Assembly: GCF_026151205.1 (NCBI RefSeq)
Contig: NC_087073.1
Span: forward strand, 14,651,837-14,715,836
Source of the DNA: Bolinopsis microptera
Lineage: Eukaryota > Ctenophora > Tentaculata > Lobata > Bolinopsidae
Reading direction: 5' to 3'
Length of the DNA stretch: 64,000 nt
This document shows positions 1-10,865 of this stretch, piece after piece. The position numbers were made by a program, and so were the translations under genes. The stretch's first letter is position 1. Every line of letters begins with the position of its first letter. Under the pieces are notes generated by a model. It did no database searches. It saw only the letters and a program-made list of their open reading frames with translations, and was not told the DNA's origin.

Positions 1-1491
1 GAAAAAATTATTTACAGTAGATTATACAACTTTTTCTTATCTCGAGGAATAATATTCGAAAATCAGTTCGGCTTTCGAAAAAACCACTCGACAAGTCATG
101 CTCTTAACTACTCCGTAAATCATGTCGAAGAAAAACGGAATAATAAAAACCACGTATTAGGAATATTTATCGATCTCTCTAAAGCATTTGATACCTTACC
201 ATTTGATATGCTACTTAAGAAACTTAGTAATTACGGAGTTAGAGGAAACGCACTAAAGCTGCTCTCCAGCTATCTAAATAATAGATACCAGTATGTTAGT
301 GTACTTGGTGAAGAATCAGAGCCTCTCCCAGTTAAACTAGGCGTACCACAAGGATCCGTTTTGGGCCCCTTGCTCTTTCTTATCTATATAAATGACATCT
401 ATAGATGTAGTACATTAGGAAAGTTTGTACTATTTGCAGATGACACAAACATCTTTGTAGCTGCTGAAACTAAGGAACTAGCATACAAAATAGCGAATGG
501 AATTCTTGACTCTGTGTGCCAATATATGCGCCATAATCTACTGCACATTAATGTTAAAAAATCTTGTTACATGTACTTCTCGCCTACTAAACGTAAGACC
601 ATTGATAATACTGAAAATGACTTGAATCTAGAAATTGATGGAATCCCGATCAAACAGGTTACTGAAACGAAATTTCTAGGTGTTATTATAGATGACAAAC
701 TGAGTTGGACACCTCATATCGAGAAACTAACTAAGAAATTAAACAGTATATGTGGCCGTATTTATCGAATAAAAAACTCCCTCCCCAGCCAGCTGTACAA
801 ACAGATATACCACACTCTTTTTGAGTCTCATCTAGGATACGGTATAACTGTATGGGGTGGTGTATCAATTAATAAGCTTTCACCGCCATTCCTTGCACAG
901 AAGAAATGTGTCCGAATCTTATTTGGGGACTCTGAAGCATTTAGCGACAAGTTTAAAACTTGTTCTCGTAGCAGGCCAATCCAGTGCAGTATAAACAAGA
1001 AAGGTCAAATATCCAATGAATCAACTATACCTCACATTAAACCGTGTTCTATATGTATCAGCTTGAGGAAGATTGGTGATAGACAAGTAAGGCCACATCG
1101 CTGCCAAATACTTGGGGCAGAATTCCACTCTAGAGAATCAACAAAACCGATTTTCCAATCTAAGGAACTAATGACAGTACATAACATATATAGATACAGA
1201 TGCATTACTGAAACAATGAAGATAGTGAAGAGTCATCAGCCCATATCCATGTATTCTCTATTTAAGAAGTCTCAGCTCAGAGATGACAGATTTGTGACAC
1301 CACACTCATCTCACAATTTCGCATATAAAGGGGCAAATCTATGGAATACGTTTCTTGAACAGTCAAATGCACGTGGTAAAATAGGTTCTCTAGGCTCAAT
1401 TAAATCCCAATTGAAGTATTCTATCATGAAGGCTCAACACCAACCTAACAATATTAACTGGCAGGACTTAAACTTCAACACTTTCCTATGA
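1..1491 (+). CDS. CR1-like LINE reverse transcriptase, 5' cut by window edge
   Basis: The frame is open from base 1, so the 427-aa ATG ORF at 208 is only part of a longer coding region of about 496 codons. It shows RT motifs in order: the QFGFR block, IDLSKAFDT (palm aspartate), GVPQGSVLGPLLF, FADDTNIF (catalytic FADD), and the C-terminal thumb region. It is clearly related to the reverse-strand element at 3247-6452. Relative to that relative it carries about 39 extra in-frame residues at 973-1095, bounded by direct repeats AGGCCA. The endonuclease part lies outside the window. It would copy its own RNA at a nicked chromosomal site; whether it is still active cannot be judged from a partial copy. 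Confidence 0.9.
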   Translation, partial: EKIIYSRLYNFFLSRGIIFENQFGFRKNHSTSHALNYSVNHVEEKRNNKNHVLGIFIDLSKAFDTLPFDMLLKKLSNYGVRGNALKLLSSYLNNRYQYVSVLGEESEPLPVKLGVPQGSVLGPLLFLIYINDIYRCSTLGKFVLFADDTNIFVAAETKELAYKIANGILDSVCQYMRHNLLHINVKKSCYMYFSPTKRKTIDNTENDLNLEIDGIPIKQVTETKFLGVIIDDKLSWTPHIEKLTKKLNSICGRIYRIKNSLPSQLYKQIYHTLFESHLGYGITVWGGVSINKLSPPFLAQKKCVRILFGDSEAFSDKFKTCSRSRPIQCSINKKGQISNESTIPHIKPCSICISLRKIGDRQVRPHRCQILGAEFHSRESTKPIFQSKELMTVHNIYRYRCITETMKIVKSHQPISMYSLFKKSQLRDDRFVTPHSSHNFAYKGANLWNTFLEQSNARGKIGSLGSIKSQLKYSIMKAQHQPNNINWQDLNFNTFL

Positions 1492-2230
1492 AAAGACCCC
1501 CATTTATATTTATATCTTTTACATTTTACACCTGTCACTCACATCATATATACACCACAAAAGAAAAAGATTCATTCAATCATTACATTATACACTCACT
1601 CCACCAAACACGCACACAACCCATTGAAGAAGGTTACACGCGGGTGTACCGTTCGCTTTATCCGAAGGGAAAAATGATACTTTACGTAACGCGCGATTTA
1701 CGTCTTGGTAGCTAAATTATTAAAGCGCTATTTGTCAGAGCGACACAAATGCGCGCGGCGCGAGCGCTTGCGCGGCTCTCTTATCCACCACTCATGTTTA
1801 CATCGTACCAGGCAATGGTTCAGTTTAATTATGGTAAGGGCACAGCCTGTCAAAAACCCTTTTCGGATGATCCGTCGACACCGCCTGAAGGTGACTGCAT
1901 AATAACGGATCATCGTGGAATCAAACGTTAATAAGCTTGCAGCTTCCGATGTCAATGTATTCATTCTGGTGTCGCATGCTTGAACTGGTTTTGGACCTCT
2001 TCACGCTTTTAATTTATTTATTATTGTTATTTTATAGTATTATGAGCTGATGTGTACATATACATACGGTATCTAAAAATTAAGCGTATAGCGAGCATAT
2101 TTAAACAATTTTCAAGCAATAATGTATTGCAAGCAGCTTCAACTTAAATATCGCATAAAACCATTTAACTCAAAACTAAAATTTTATTGGAATATAGGGA
2201 AAACTAAAATAAAATTAATGTTAGACCCGT
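1492..2230. other. LINE 3' tail and intergenic sequence
   Basis: AT-rich sequence just after the RT stop is probably the 3' UTR of the LINE (to about 1620). After it comes a more GC-rich stretch (1625-1930) with short ORFs on both strands that overlap each other and match nothing I recognise. No convincing gene. Confidence 0.5.
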
Positions 2231-2313
2231 CGCCACTCTCAGCAGTCAACCAGGGCTCATAAAAGCTTAACAGCGCCTGGGTCCGTTCACCAACTGTGCT
2301 AATGTGAGTGGCG
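2231..2313. other. Nested hairpin, possible structured RNA
   Basis: A perfect 8-bp outer stem (CGCCACTC at 2231-2238 with GAGTGGCG at 2306-2313) encloses an inner 5-bp stem (CCAGG at 2250-2254 with CCTGG at 2276-2280). The segment is more GC-rich than its AT-rich surroundings. It could be a small RNA gene or a fold-back repeat fragment. I could not match it to a named RNA family, and no clear Pol III boxes are visible. Confidence 0.3.
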
Positions 2314-3246
2314 GTGTGGTAAGACCCATTTTTAACAGCGTGAATATTTATTAAATACAAGCGCGCTAGCTGCTAGCATACTTGTTTCATTTAATTTTAA
2401 ATCAAATTTATTCGGATATATATTTATTGATTATGTATTGAATTGGTGATAAATAATAAAATTGTCTTTTCTCAAAAAATTGTCTTTTCTCTACAGCATA
2501 AAATTTAAACAAATGAAAACATATAATGCTCTTAGTGGTAAATGGCCATTTGTTCTGAGCTGTATGATTTTTTGACAATCAACTAGCAGGGCAAGGAATG
2601 TACTGGCTGGTAGCTTTTGTACACACCATAACGCTAGTCTGGTTGATTAGTGACCAAATTAGAGGCGTTGATAGGAAGGCATTATAATTTGTGGGTGTAA
2701 GAGGGAATATTTGGCATGCATTATTCTAGCAGCTATTTTGTAACAAATGGTCTTTACGATTATTAAGGACGGTAAGTATTTTGGGTGTTCAATACTAAAT
2801 CATGGCTAAATGTCTAAGTAGGGGCCGGGGGTTTAAATTTAAGGGAGAAAAATAAATGAATATTGGGTTATAATATTAATCATAGATGTCAACCCTGATA
2901 TAACTATTGTACTAAAAATTTGATCATAATGCTTAGGGTCTTTATTAGAATTCAAATTGGATACAAAAATAGGATCTCTTTACACTACACTTACTCACTC
3001 ACACATCACATTTAACTTGACAGAGGAATACGCTGGCAGAGTAAGTCGATTTGGTCATGAAATTTTGGAGGTCAGGTGGAATCCCTGCAGGAGCCTACGA
3101 AAATTTAAGGTTACAAATATCAAAGTCTTTATTTGTCCAGTCATACACAGCATGGCAATGCTGGTTGGAAAGTAGTGAAGATTTCAGTTTGGATTTCAGG
3201 CAAGAAATACTAACAGAACAATCAAAGATTTTAAGGTTGGGGGTTA
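2314..3246. other. AT-rich intergenic sequence
   Basis: No ORF with a recognisable domain. The right end probably includes the 3' UTR of the reverse-strand LINE whose ORF2 stops at 3247. Confidence 0.5.
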
Positions 3247-6200
3247 TTATATTCCATATTTTCGTTGACCTCGTGTTATGGTTGTCTGGGGGATCCGGTT
3301 TTTGATAATAAGCATTGGTTTCCTGGAAGAACGAGAATACTCTTCGTACATAGACATAGGAGTAGAAAACTTCATGATCTTGAATAATTCTATGTAGCTA
3401 TGGTAAGTATAAAGATTTTGTACAGTGAGTATCTCGTTGTTTTTAAACAGAGGTTTGGTGTGCTCCTTTTTATAAAATTTACTATCAAGTTTCTGGTCAG
3501 TAAATGGTCTGGTTCGAACACACGTTTTGAATTTATCCAGGTAGGCTGCTCTATCACCAAACAAGACCCTCAGACAGTACTTCTGTGCAGTGAATATTGA
3601 GCTTATACGATTTTTAGCTGCCCCACCCCATGCTGATATGCAGTACGACAGATGGGATTCAAAAAGAGTGTAGTATAACTGTCTGTGGAGAAATTCTGGG
3701 AGGGAGCAGCGTAGACGACACAGAGTTGAGGTGGCATGGTTAAGCTTTCGTTTTAGGGCTATTATATGTTCTTCCCATGTTAGATTTTCGTCAATGACGA
3801 CTCCTAAAAATCTAGCTGACGTTACTCTTTTGATGGGGTAGTTGTCTATATTCATTATGAATTCTTCTTCAACGTTTGCTTCAGTACGTGACTTAGGTCT
3901 AAAGTGAATGTAGCAGCATTTTGACATGTTTATGTGAAGCTTGTTAGCCCGCATGTATGTTTGAAGGTTTGAAAGTAGGGCGTTGCTGCGTTCATATGCT
4001 TCTTGTGCAGTTTTACCAACAACAAATATGTTGGTGTCATCCGCAAAGGTGACAAACGATCCCAAGCTAGAGCTATTAGAGATATCATTTATGTAAAGTA
4101 GGAATAAAAGGGGTCCGAGAATTGACCCCTGGGGAACCCCAAATTTTATTGGAAGTAGGTCGGACTTTTCTCCTACAACATCAGTGTACTGAAATCGATT
4201 AGTTAGGTAGCTCTTGATCAGATCGTTTGCCACGCCACGGATGCCATACCTTTCTAGTTTTGTAAGTAATGTTGAGTGATCTATAGTATCGAAAGCTTTG
4301 CTGAGGTCGATGAATATGCCTAACACATGGTGCTTCAATTTGATGTGCTTAGATATGAGGTCAACAGAGTAGTTTACTGCATGGGAGGTTGAGTGCGATT
4401 GCCTGAAACCAAACTGAGTCTTAGATATTATTCCCTGAGAGCTGACAAACGAATAAATCCTAGAATATATGATTTTCTCAAATATTTTGCCAAATATGGA
4501 CAAGGTGGATATAGGACGGTAGTTTTCTATTTCTTCTGGATTACCTTTTTTGAAGACGGGTGTGATTCTGCCAGTCTTAAGTATATCAGGGAATGTACCA
4601 TTTGACATAAGCTTGTTTAAGTGTCTGCTGATAATTGGTGCAATAACGTGGGACGAAGTTTTAATAACGGTTATGGGAATATCACTGGCCTTTCCATTCT
4701 CGAATTCTTTGATTACTCTTAGAACCTCCTCAGGAGTGCTGTCCTCTAACATAATAGATCGAGAGTTACTAGGGCTAAGGAAGTCATGGAATGTTTTCAT
4801 GGGGAGAATTGGAATACCAGAAGACAAGTCAGTTGTGATAGTTTCATTGAGCTTGGGAGCAATTGATACGAACCAGGAATTAAAACCATTGGCAATTGCT
4901 CTCCGGTTCAAGATTCTTTCGTTATTGATGATGAAAGGTGGTTTGGTTGTTTTCTTTCTTTTGCCCCTAAGCTCATTTATTATCTGCCACGTTTTCTTAC
5001 TGCTTTCAATGTTTTTATAGATTTCGTTACAGTAATAGGAGCGTTTGGCTGCCTTTATGATACCCTTAAGCATCCTACGATAGTCACTAAATATCTTATA
5101 AAGAAGGACATTGCCAGATGGATCTTTATTTGTTACTGTATCTGACCATTCTTTACAAAGCTCATGTTTTCTGTCAATTGAGAGGATGATTCCATCTGTA
5201 ATCCAAGGATTAAGCTTTGGTGTTCTTTTGGTCGTTTTCGGTACTTCTAATTTACAGTGCTTGTCAAGGGTGGATTTGAAGCAATCGACAAATTCGCAAA
5301 AATCTGAAGATTGGGACAGCTGATTCGCCTTCACCTCAAGGTCACAAACAAAATTTTTAAGCTTGGCACTTGAGTAGTCGTAGTAGCGGACATGTTTTTC
5401 AATGTTCTTATTTCTTGGGGCCGGGGTTGAGGTGAAGGAGAATATGAGCGTGTGTTCACTTAATCTATCCTGAAGTACACCAGAGAGCATAACATTATCA
5501 ATATCACTAACTAGGATGTTATCTATACACGAGTTTTTACAATTAGGCCGGAAGTGGGTAGCAATTGAGATGGATGGATACAAACCATTACTAATTATAG
5601 TGTCTTCAAATAACTGGTTGTGTGACGAAACTTTGAAGAGGTCTGAGTTAAAGTCGCCAAGCAAACGAAAGGGCTTGCCGGATATCTGCTTAGCAATGGT
5701 TCGTACAATTTCACAAAAAGCCTCAAGGCAGCCACTGGGGGACGGTATACAACTCCGTAGACAACCCCAACACCAGTGCTATCAGTGATTTCGGCGAATA
5801 AGCATTCAATGTTTACAGTACAGTAGGATAACTTTTCTAGGACAACAGTGTTAAGGTTGTCTGAGACATAAAGCGCAACCCCAGTGCCCTTTTTCTTATC
5901 TGGGAGGGTATTTTGATAAAAACTGGTGTAAGATGGGATCTGGTATAATTCTTGTAAGCTACTACCAACGTTGGTTTCAGCAAGTCCAAGAACATCAAAT
6001 GGATGAGATAACCGTTTGAGTTCAACTTGGAATGTATCGAAATTACTGGCATTGCCATCAATGTTGAGGAACAGTGCTGAGAGGAAGGACCCATCACCAC
6101 TGCTGATTTTTGTAGCTACTTCTGTGAATTCACGTTTGGAATAACGTTTACAGCTCTCGAGGGTATGACAAAATTTTTGGATGAGGGTGTCTTCTGCACC

Positions 6201-6452
6201 CTCATTGTAGGGCCTGTCCGACGTTTCGAGATCGTTTTGATTGTCAAAGGGGCAGTACCTATCCTCTGTGATAAGTGCACATTCTGGGCACATCCATAGG
6301 CCATTCTTGCACTTAAAACTAGCAGATTTAAAACATCTAGTATGGATAACTTTGGTGCAGTTTTCACATTCAAGCATAGGTTGCCCAATATTAATCGACT
6401 TACTGCACGGATAGCACACCTCCTTATTGATTTTCAAGCTCATTTTGATCAA
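3247..6452 (-). pseudogene. CR1-like LINE ORF2: PHD finger, endonuclease, RT, one frameshift
   Basis: Two reverse-strand frames make one protein. The first (6452-5595; the frame opens at a TTG and the first ATG is 3 codons in) begins with a PHD-type zinc finger (paired CxxC, then HTRC, then MCPEC). It continues into an apurinic-type endonuclease (GLAETN motif, VVYRPP). The second (to 3247) supplies the rest of the endonuclease (LGDFNSD) and the RT (IDLSKAFDTIDH, GVPQGSILGPLLF, FADDTNIF). The break maps to a run of five G at 5737-5741: one extra base there puts both frames in register (6452 to 5664 is 788 bases, one short of a multiple of three). Everything else looks intact, so the lesion is either a young mutation or a homopolymer error. 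The C-terminus differs from that of the element at 1-1491 and may be altered. Confidence 0.88.
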
Positions 6453-6627
6453 GTGGGATCATATCCCACTGTCTGACCAGGTTTCCTCTGTCTAGTTCTC
6501 TCAAGTTTCTCACGCACATACGGTCAAGTTCGGAGACAACCTGTACATTTTTTACTTTTTTAGAAGTGTGTGGTGGAGCCAGCTCAACACAGACTGAAAC
6601 TCCTTGATTATATGGCTGACAAGACAT
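6424..6627 (-). CDS. 67-aa ORF overlapping the LINE ORF2 start
   Basis: A short ORF starting with ATG at 6627 runs into and overlaps the start of the PHD-endonuclease frame by 29 bases in a different frame. It may be an N-terminal part of ORF2 put out of frame by another small indel, or a short upstream ORF of the LINE. No domain is recognisable. Weak support. Confidence 0.3.
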   Translation of the reverse strand: MSCQPYNQGVSVCVELAPPHTSKKVKNVQVVSELDRMCVRNLRELDRGNLVRQWDMIPLDQNELENQ

Positions 6628-6654
6628 TTTTCAGGACTTTCTCTGAGTTAAAAA

Positions 6655-7885
6655 AAAAATTAAAAGGTTGAACGGTTGAGCAGATACAGGTGGTATTAAA
6701 CAAACCCTTAAAAGGTGGAGATTTAAGGTGGAGACTGGCTCTGGTTGAAGAAACTTTTGATTAAGGTGGAAAAGGTTATTGGTAACACAAACTACATCAA
6801 ATTTGCAATCTGATAGTTTTATCAATATTTTATTTAAGTGCTCAACCGAGGTGGAGAAATTAAATGCACTTTTCAAAGCTGCTCAACCGGGGGTGGAGAA
6901 AGGTTTAGAGAGTTCTAGGTTAGCTAGAAAGTTGCGTCTCGGCCTTTTCTACTTCCCGTTAAATTTTGTTTTTTCCATTGACGCTCAACAGGGTGGAGAT
7001 CTTTCATTAAGAAACAGTAAAAAGCCTGTCAAACATGCCTAAATTCATTGGTTTTATCACTAATTCTAATTTGCTCTGTTAACTGCTTCTGTAGGGGATC
7101 ATAAAACTGTTACCCCTTCTGTCTTAAAGCAAAGTGTTCTAGCAAATGAAAAAATTATCAAAGTTGTGAAAAGGTACTCAACAAGGTGGAGAAATTGTTG
7201 ATTAAACATTAAAACATTAAAAAATGCATTAAAACTGGCCCCACCGGGTTGAGTTGAGCTTTGGCAGTTGATTTTTGGAAGAAATAACATTGGGTGACCC
7301 TTTAGCATGTATACAACTCATCAAACTAGCCATCAACCACTCAACCGCGGTGGAGAACCTTGACTTCTGAGGTCAAATTTACGCCCAAATTTGCCAAATT
7401 TGAGTCTCCACCTATGTTGAGTGTACTTTTCAGCAAGGATGCCTTGTAATATGAGTTGGTAGATGATTTAGAATCATTGGTATTGCAAATGGACTGCCAC
7501 AGTCACTCTACAGCTCCTAAACTACAGAATAACAGATTTTGAACTGCATGTTATGCTGTCTCCACCTCGGTTGAGCCGATTCTGAGGATCCTATTCTATG
7601 AAATATGATTGGTATAACCCATAATATTAAATATTAGGACTTTGGAGCAATTAAAAAGCATGAGAGGGTTAGTTCTAGTCACTTATATTAGCTCATGTAG
7701 TCAGTGAGCTGCTCCACCTGTGTTGAGCAGACAAACCTGCTCAACCGGCACTTTTTGAGTACCCACCTGTCTTACGTAACTTTAAATTGTGAAATTTGGA
7801 GTAAATACTTTTTTCATAAGTGATTTACAGCTCCTTTATTTTTGTAACTTTCAGGTGGCCACTGTCTCCACCAAGGTTGAGTTAT
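6655..7885. repeat. Cluster of 16-bp near-palindromes CTCAACCnnGGTGGAG
   Basis: Copies in forward orientation: 6841-6856, 6882-6898, 6984-6998, 7177-7191 and 7340-7355. Copies in reverse orientation (CTCCACCnnGGTTGAG): 7406-7421, 7560-7575, 7712-7727 and 7866-7881, plus a partial one at 7241-7253. Half sites occur at 6673, 6713, 6725 and 7740. The two half sites are inverted repeats of each other except for one base. Spacing is irregular, about 40-190 bp. The cluster fills the gap between two ORFs of the reverse-strand LINE(s). No other gene is visible in this stretch. Confidence 0.8.
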
Positions 7886-8011
7886 TTAAATTTTGAACCC
7901 AGATATCATTATAGAAAGGTTTGGAGTATAATATCTGAAGAGCCTGTACCCCTTGGACTTACAGAGGAACTATAATTAATTTTACCGTTCATGGCAGTGA
8001 AATGAGTGTAA
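7886..8011. other. Short spacer after ORF1 remnant
   Basis: No ORF or motif of note; probably the inter-ORF or 3' region of the reverse-strand LINE. Confidence 0.4.
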
Positions 8012-9436
8012 TTAGTGACTGATTTTATGTACAGGTTGTCTCCGAACTTGACCATACACCCAATGTTTAACACATCTCACAAACTTAGATAGACCGCGGT
8101 TGCCAAGATGTATCTCATCCCCATCTCTAGTCAAGTTCATGGCAAGCAGACCCTTGTTATCAACGAAGTGATAGACACCGATCTGCCACACACTTTGCTC
8201 GAAGCTTGACTCAAGCATATCATAGACAAGTCTGTTGAACATGATGATGTTCATGTTCATGCGGGGAAATCGCGAAGGCAACACAGCGGTAACAAATATC
8301 TTAATACGAGGGCATATAGTCTGGAAGATATCAGGTAAGATGTCAGGTTCGTCATGTCAGGTTCGTCATCGGAATGAAAGGCTAGGCCATTGCACAAAGT
8401 AGCATTGTCTGGTGGAGGATAATAGTTTATTAGTACTGAATTAGGCCTATGTGTGAGCTCACAGTGGGATGCTACTTTATCTATGGCTGTTACTAATGGC
8501 TGGGGAATTTCAGACGAGCTGGGTGGACTACTATCACCAGAGTACATGTAACTTTCCCCAAGCTTGAGGACCATCCTGCCGTTTTTCTGAACAAATTTCT
8601 GTGAGGTCTTGCAGTCAGACAGAAAGCTGGTCACAGATTCGAGGGTCTCTTCATCAAAGAAGTCCATTTTATAGTCCTTAATTGGTGGTTCTATGGTTTT
8701 AGGGAGGGGAATGGATACAGGCTTGGGGTCTGGTGTAATGTGGGTCCCAGGCTTTCGTGATCTTTGAAAGTTGGAGATCTCCTCGCTGAGCTTCTTTAGT
8801 CTGATCTCAAGGGATGAAATCTCTAGGGTTGGCATGCTCTGGTTCACAGCACCTGAAATGGCGTCTGAGATGACCTGTATATTCTTACTGTAGTGAACGC
8901 TATCTAGGAGAGTCTGGTCCATTTTGGCTGCTGTGCTTGTACCAGGTTTTGGAAAGTTAGTAGTGAAGCACCAAGGGCAAAGCCAGCTTTGGAGGATAGT
9001 ATCAAGTGCTGCTTGTTGTGGTGTTTCCTCTTGGATATCATTAGCTCCCTTGAGGTTGGCACATGATGCATGCCATTGTTGGTTGCACCTTGTGCATTTA
9101 AATTTCCACTCTTTCCCAAGGGAATTTCCGAGACATGGGCAATTGGTCTTGTTAGCCCGCAGTTTATCTGATTCTGTTACAGGGGGTGTTTCTATATCTA
9201 CTGTGAGGTCTGACTCAGTCTTTATTGGGTTTTCTTCAGGAGGTACAAAGGGCGGGAAGGATTTATAGTAGGGACTCTGAGGACTCTGAGGACTCTCTCT
9301 GATGGAATCATCACCTCTGAGGTTAGGACTGATTTTGTCCATCACAAGATTACTGGGTCTTTTGAGAGTGGAGGATTCTGATTTAGTACCATTTTTGGAG
9401 AGTTTTGGTGAGGGTGTATCTTCCTTTTTTTTGATT
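8012..9436 (-). pseudogene. LINE ORF1 with PHD, AlkB-like and SGNH domains, internally deleted
   Basis: The main frame is 9342-8257 (ATG at 9342, but it stays open upstream to the pentanucleotide repeat at 9436, so the 5' end is probably truncated). It encodes a PHD-like finger (C-P-C, CTRC, HASC, CPWC), a linker with a coiled-coil-like segment, then an AlkB/2OG-Fe(II)-oxygenase-like start: NSVLINYYP followed by FHSDDEPD, with the HxD iron ligand present. About 8335-8365 the AlkB domain breaks off at a duplicated 14-mer (TGTCAGGTTCGTCA twice), and the reading frame changes. The next frame (to 8012) matches the end of an SGNH hydrolase, with the catalytic pair kept in DEIHLGNRG. PHD and esterase domains are known from CR1-type ORF1s; the AlkB call is from motif pattern only. 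Confidence 0.7.
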
Positions 9437-9462
9437 TAATCTAATCTAATCTAATCTAATCT
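9436..9462. repeat. Pentanucleotide microsatellite (CTAAT)n
   Basis: About five copies of CTAAT directly abut the open 5' end of the ORF1 remnant. Such tails are typical of LINE 3' ends, so the ORF1 copy may have joined an older element's tail. Confidence 0.85.
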
Positions 9463-9962
9463 TCTACCACACACCGCCATTCAACCGATCGATTGGTCAT
9501 GTGTCGCCTTAGGGACTAAAAATCGAAAGATTACCGTTTTTTCCCTTTAGAATGCATATCTTATTATACATTTCTGCCATGATGGATCTGAATATAGAGT
9601 AACCGCCTTTTTTACAGGACATTGTATTGTTGTTTTGTGGAAGCAAAATCATAGGGATCACAATTGCAAAGATGAAAGCCATTATAAAAGCTCTTTTATT
9701 TGAATTTTAGCAGTTGCTGTTTAAAGGAAAAATGTGTCAAACAGTATATATACAATAAATTAAGTCAAGTGATGCAATTGGCAGAGCACAATACAGAGTT
9801 AACGGAAATTGTCCACTGCTACCAATATTATATATGAAAGGTGTCTCATATTTTTTGTCCATTATTTTGCCTCTGTAACCTCGTAGAACAATGAGTGTTG
9901 TCCTTAACATGGTGAATCTTATTCTAGTCCTCACATTCCTTACCACATCACAATATCTCTTT
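9463..9962. other. Intergenic sequence
   Basis: AT-rich, with no recognisable coding potential on either strand. Confidence 0.5.
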
Positions 9963-10650
9963 TTAAGTAAAATTGTATTTTACTTTGTTTTTAAAACCGC
10001 TTACACTCCTTGGACATGCCTCCAGTTGTGAGAAATACAGCCGGTGAAGGTGGCCTTCTCCACGTTCAACACTCTCCAAGTACTCATCCTTCTTCTCCTT
10101 CTCATTCTCTTTGTATACTTCTTGAAGAGTTTTTGTCCTGTTTGATAAGCAATTGGGGTGTGAAACCCTTATGTCAAGAAAGGTCTTATCAAATGGAGTC
10201 CAAACTCCTCTAGCAGATACGTCTAGCCGAGCTTGTTCACCTGTTATAGTCTTGGGTTTGAGGCAGTCACCCTCATAATTTACCTTCTGTAGCTGGGGTT
10301 CAACTTTCACATCATGACATACCTCACGAAGGAGATTTGCCATTGTGTCTCTGATGTTGTTGTGGGTCATTATTACGTAGCCCCCTAGCTTACAGGTGAG
10401 AAGGTGGTCAAGATCACTTGTTTTCCCACATCCACAGGTGATGGGAGTGTTTGGTATCCACCAGCTGTAGCGTAAGCAGACACTGTGGCAAAACTCCTCT
10501 ATGTTCAGAGTGTAGCCATACTGCTGAATTGGCAATGTGTTAAGCCAACTGGACACTCCCTTTTCTCTTGCTGCTAGTACTGCTCTCTTAGAGGAGGTGC
10601 CACATCTTTCAGCTATAGCATTAAACTTAGATTTGAATTTTGTATATTAT
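9963..10650 (-). pseudogene. Retroelement C-terminal fragment: zinc knuckle plus PD-(D/E)XK-like domain
   Basis: The open frame extends upstream of the first GTG at 10556 to about 10650 with no start codon, so this is a 5'-truncated fragment. It carries a Cys-His cluster (CGCGK, then DHLLTCKLGGY), a conserved RDTMANLLREVCHDV block, and ARLDVSARGVW followed by FLDIRV. That arrangement fits the restriction-like endonuclease tail of some non-LTR retroelements common in cnidarian and mollusc genomes. No reverse transcriptase lies next to it. The identification is by remembered motif pattern. Confidence 0.65.
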
Positions 10651-10865
10651 TATGGCTTTGAATTTTATGTATTATTCTCCATGGAAAAACATGTATTTTT
10701 ACTACTTTTGTATTGTTGCTGCATTAACTGTGAAATAAAAAGAACAGGTGAATCATCAATTTTGTCTTTTGACGTCAACTGTCAAGAATTAAGAATGGTT
10801 AAAGTTATGAATCATATAATCATATAATTAATATCCTCCCAAAAGCCAGATCTGGTGACTTAAAG
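10651..10865. other. Upstream region of the three-finger gene
   Basis: Short AT-rich stretch with no distinct promoter motif that I can support. Confidence 0.4.

Noticed and set aside
1705-1964. Overlapping short ORFs on both strands
   Set aside because: Three frames overlap in a GC-richer patch; none has recognisable content.
4550-5020. 156-codon + strand ORF
   Set aside because: Shadow of the reverse-strand LINE RT.
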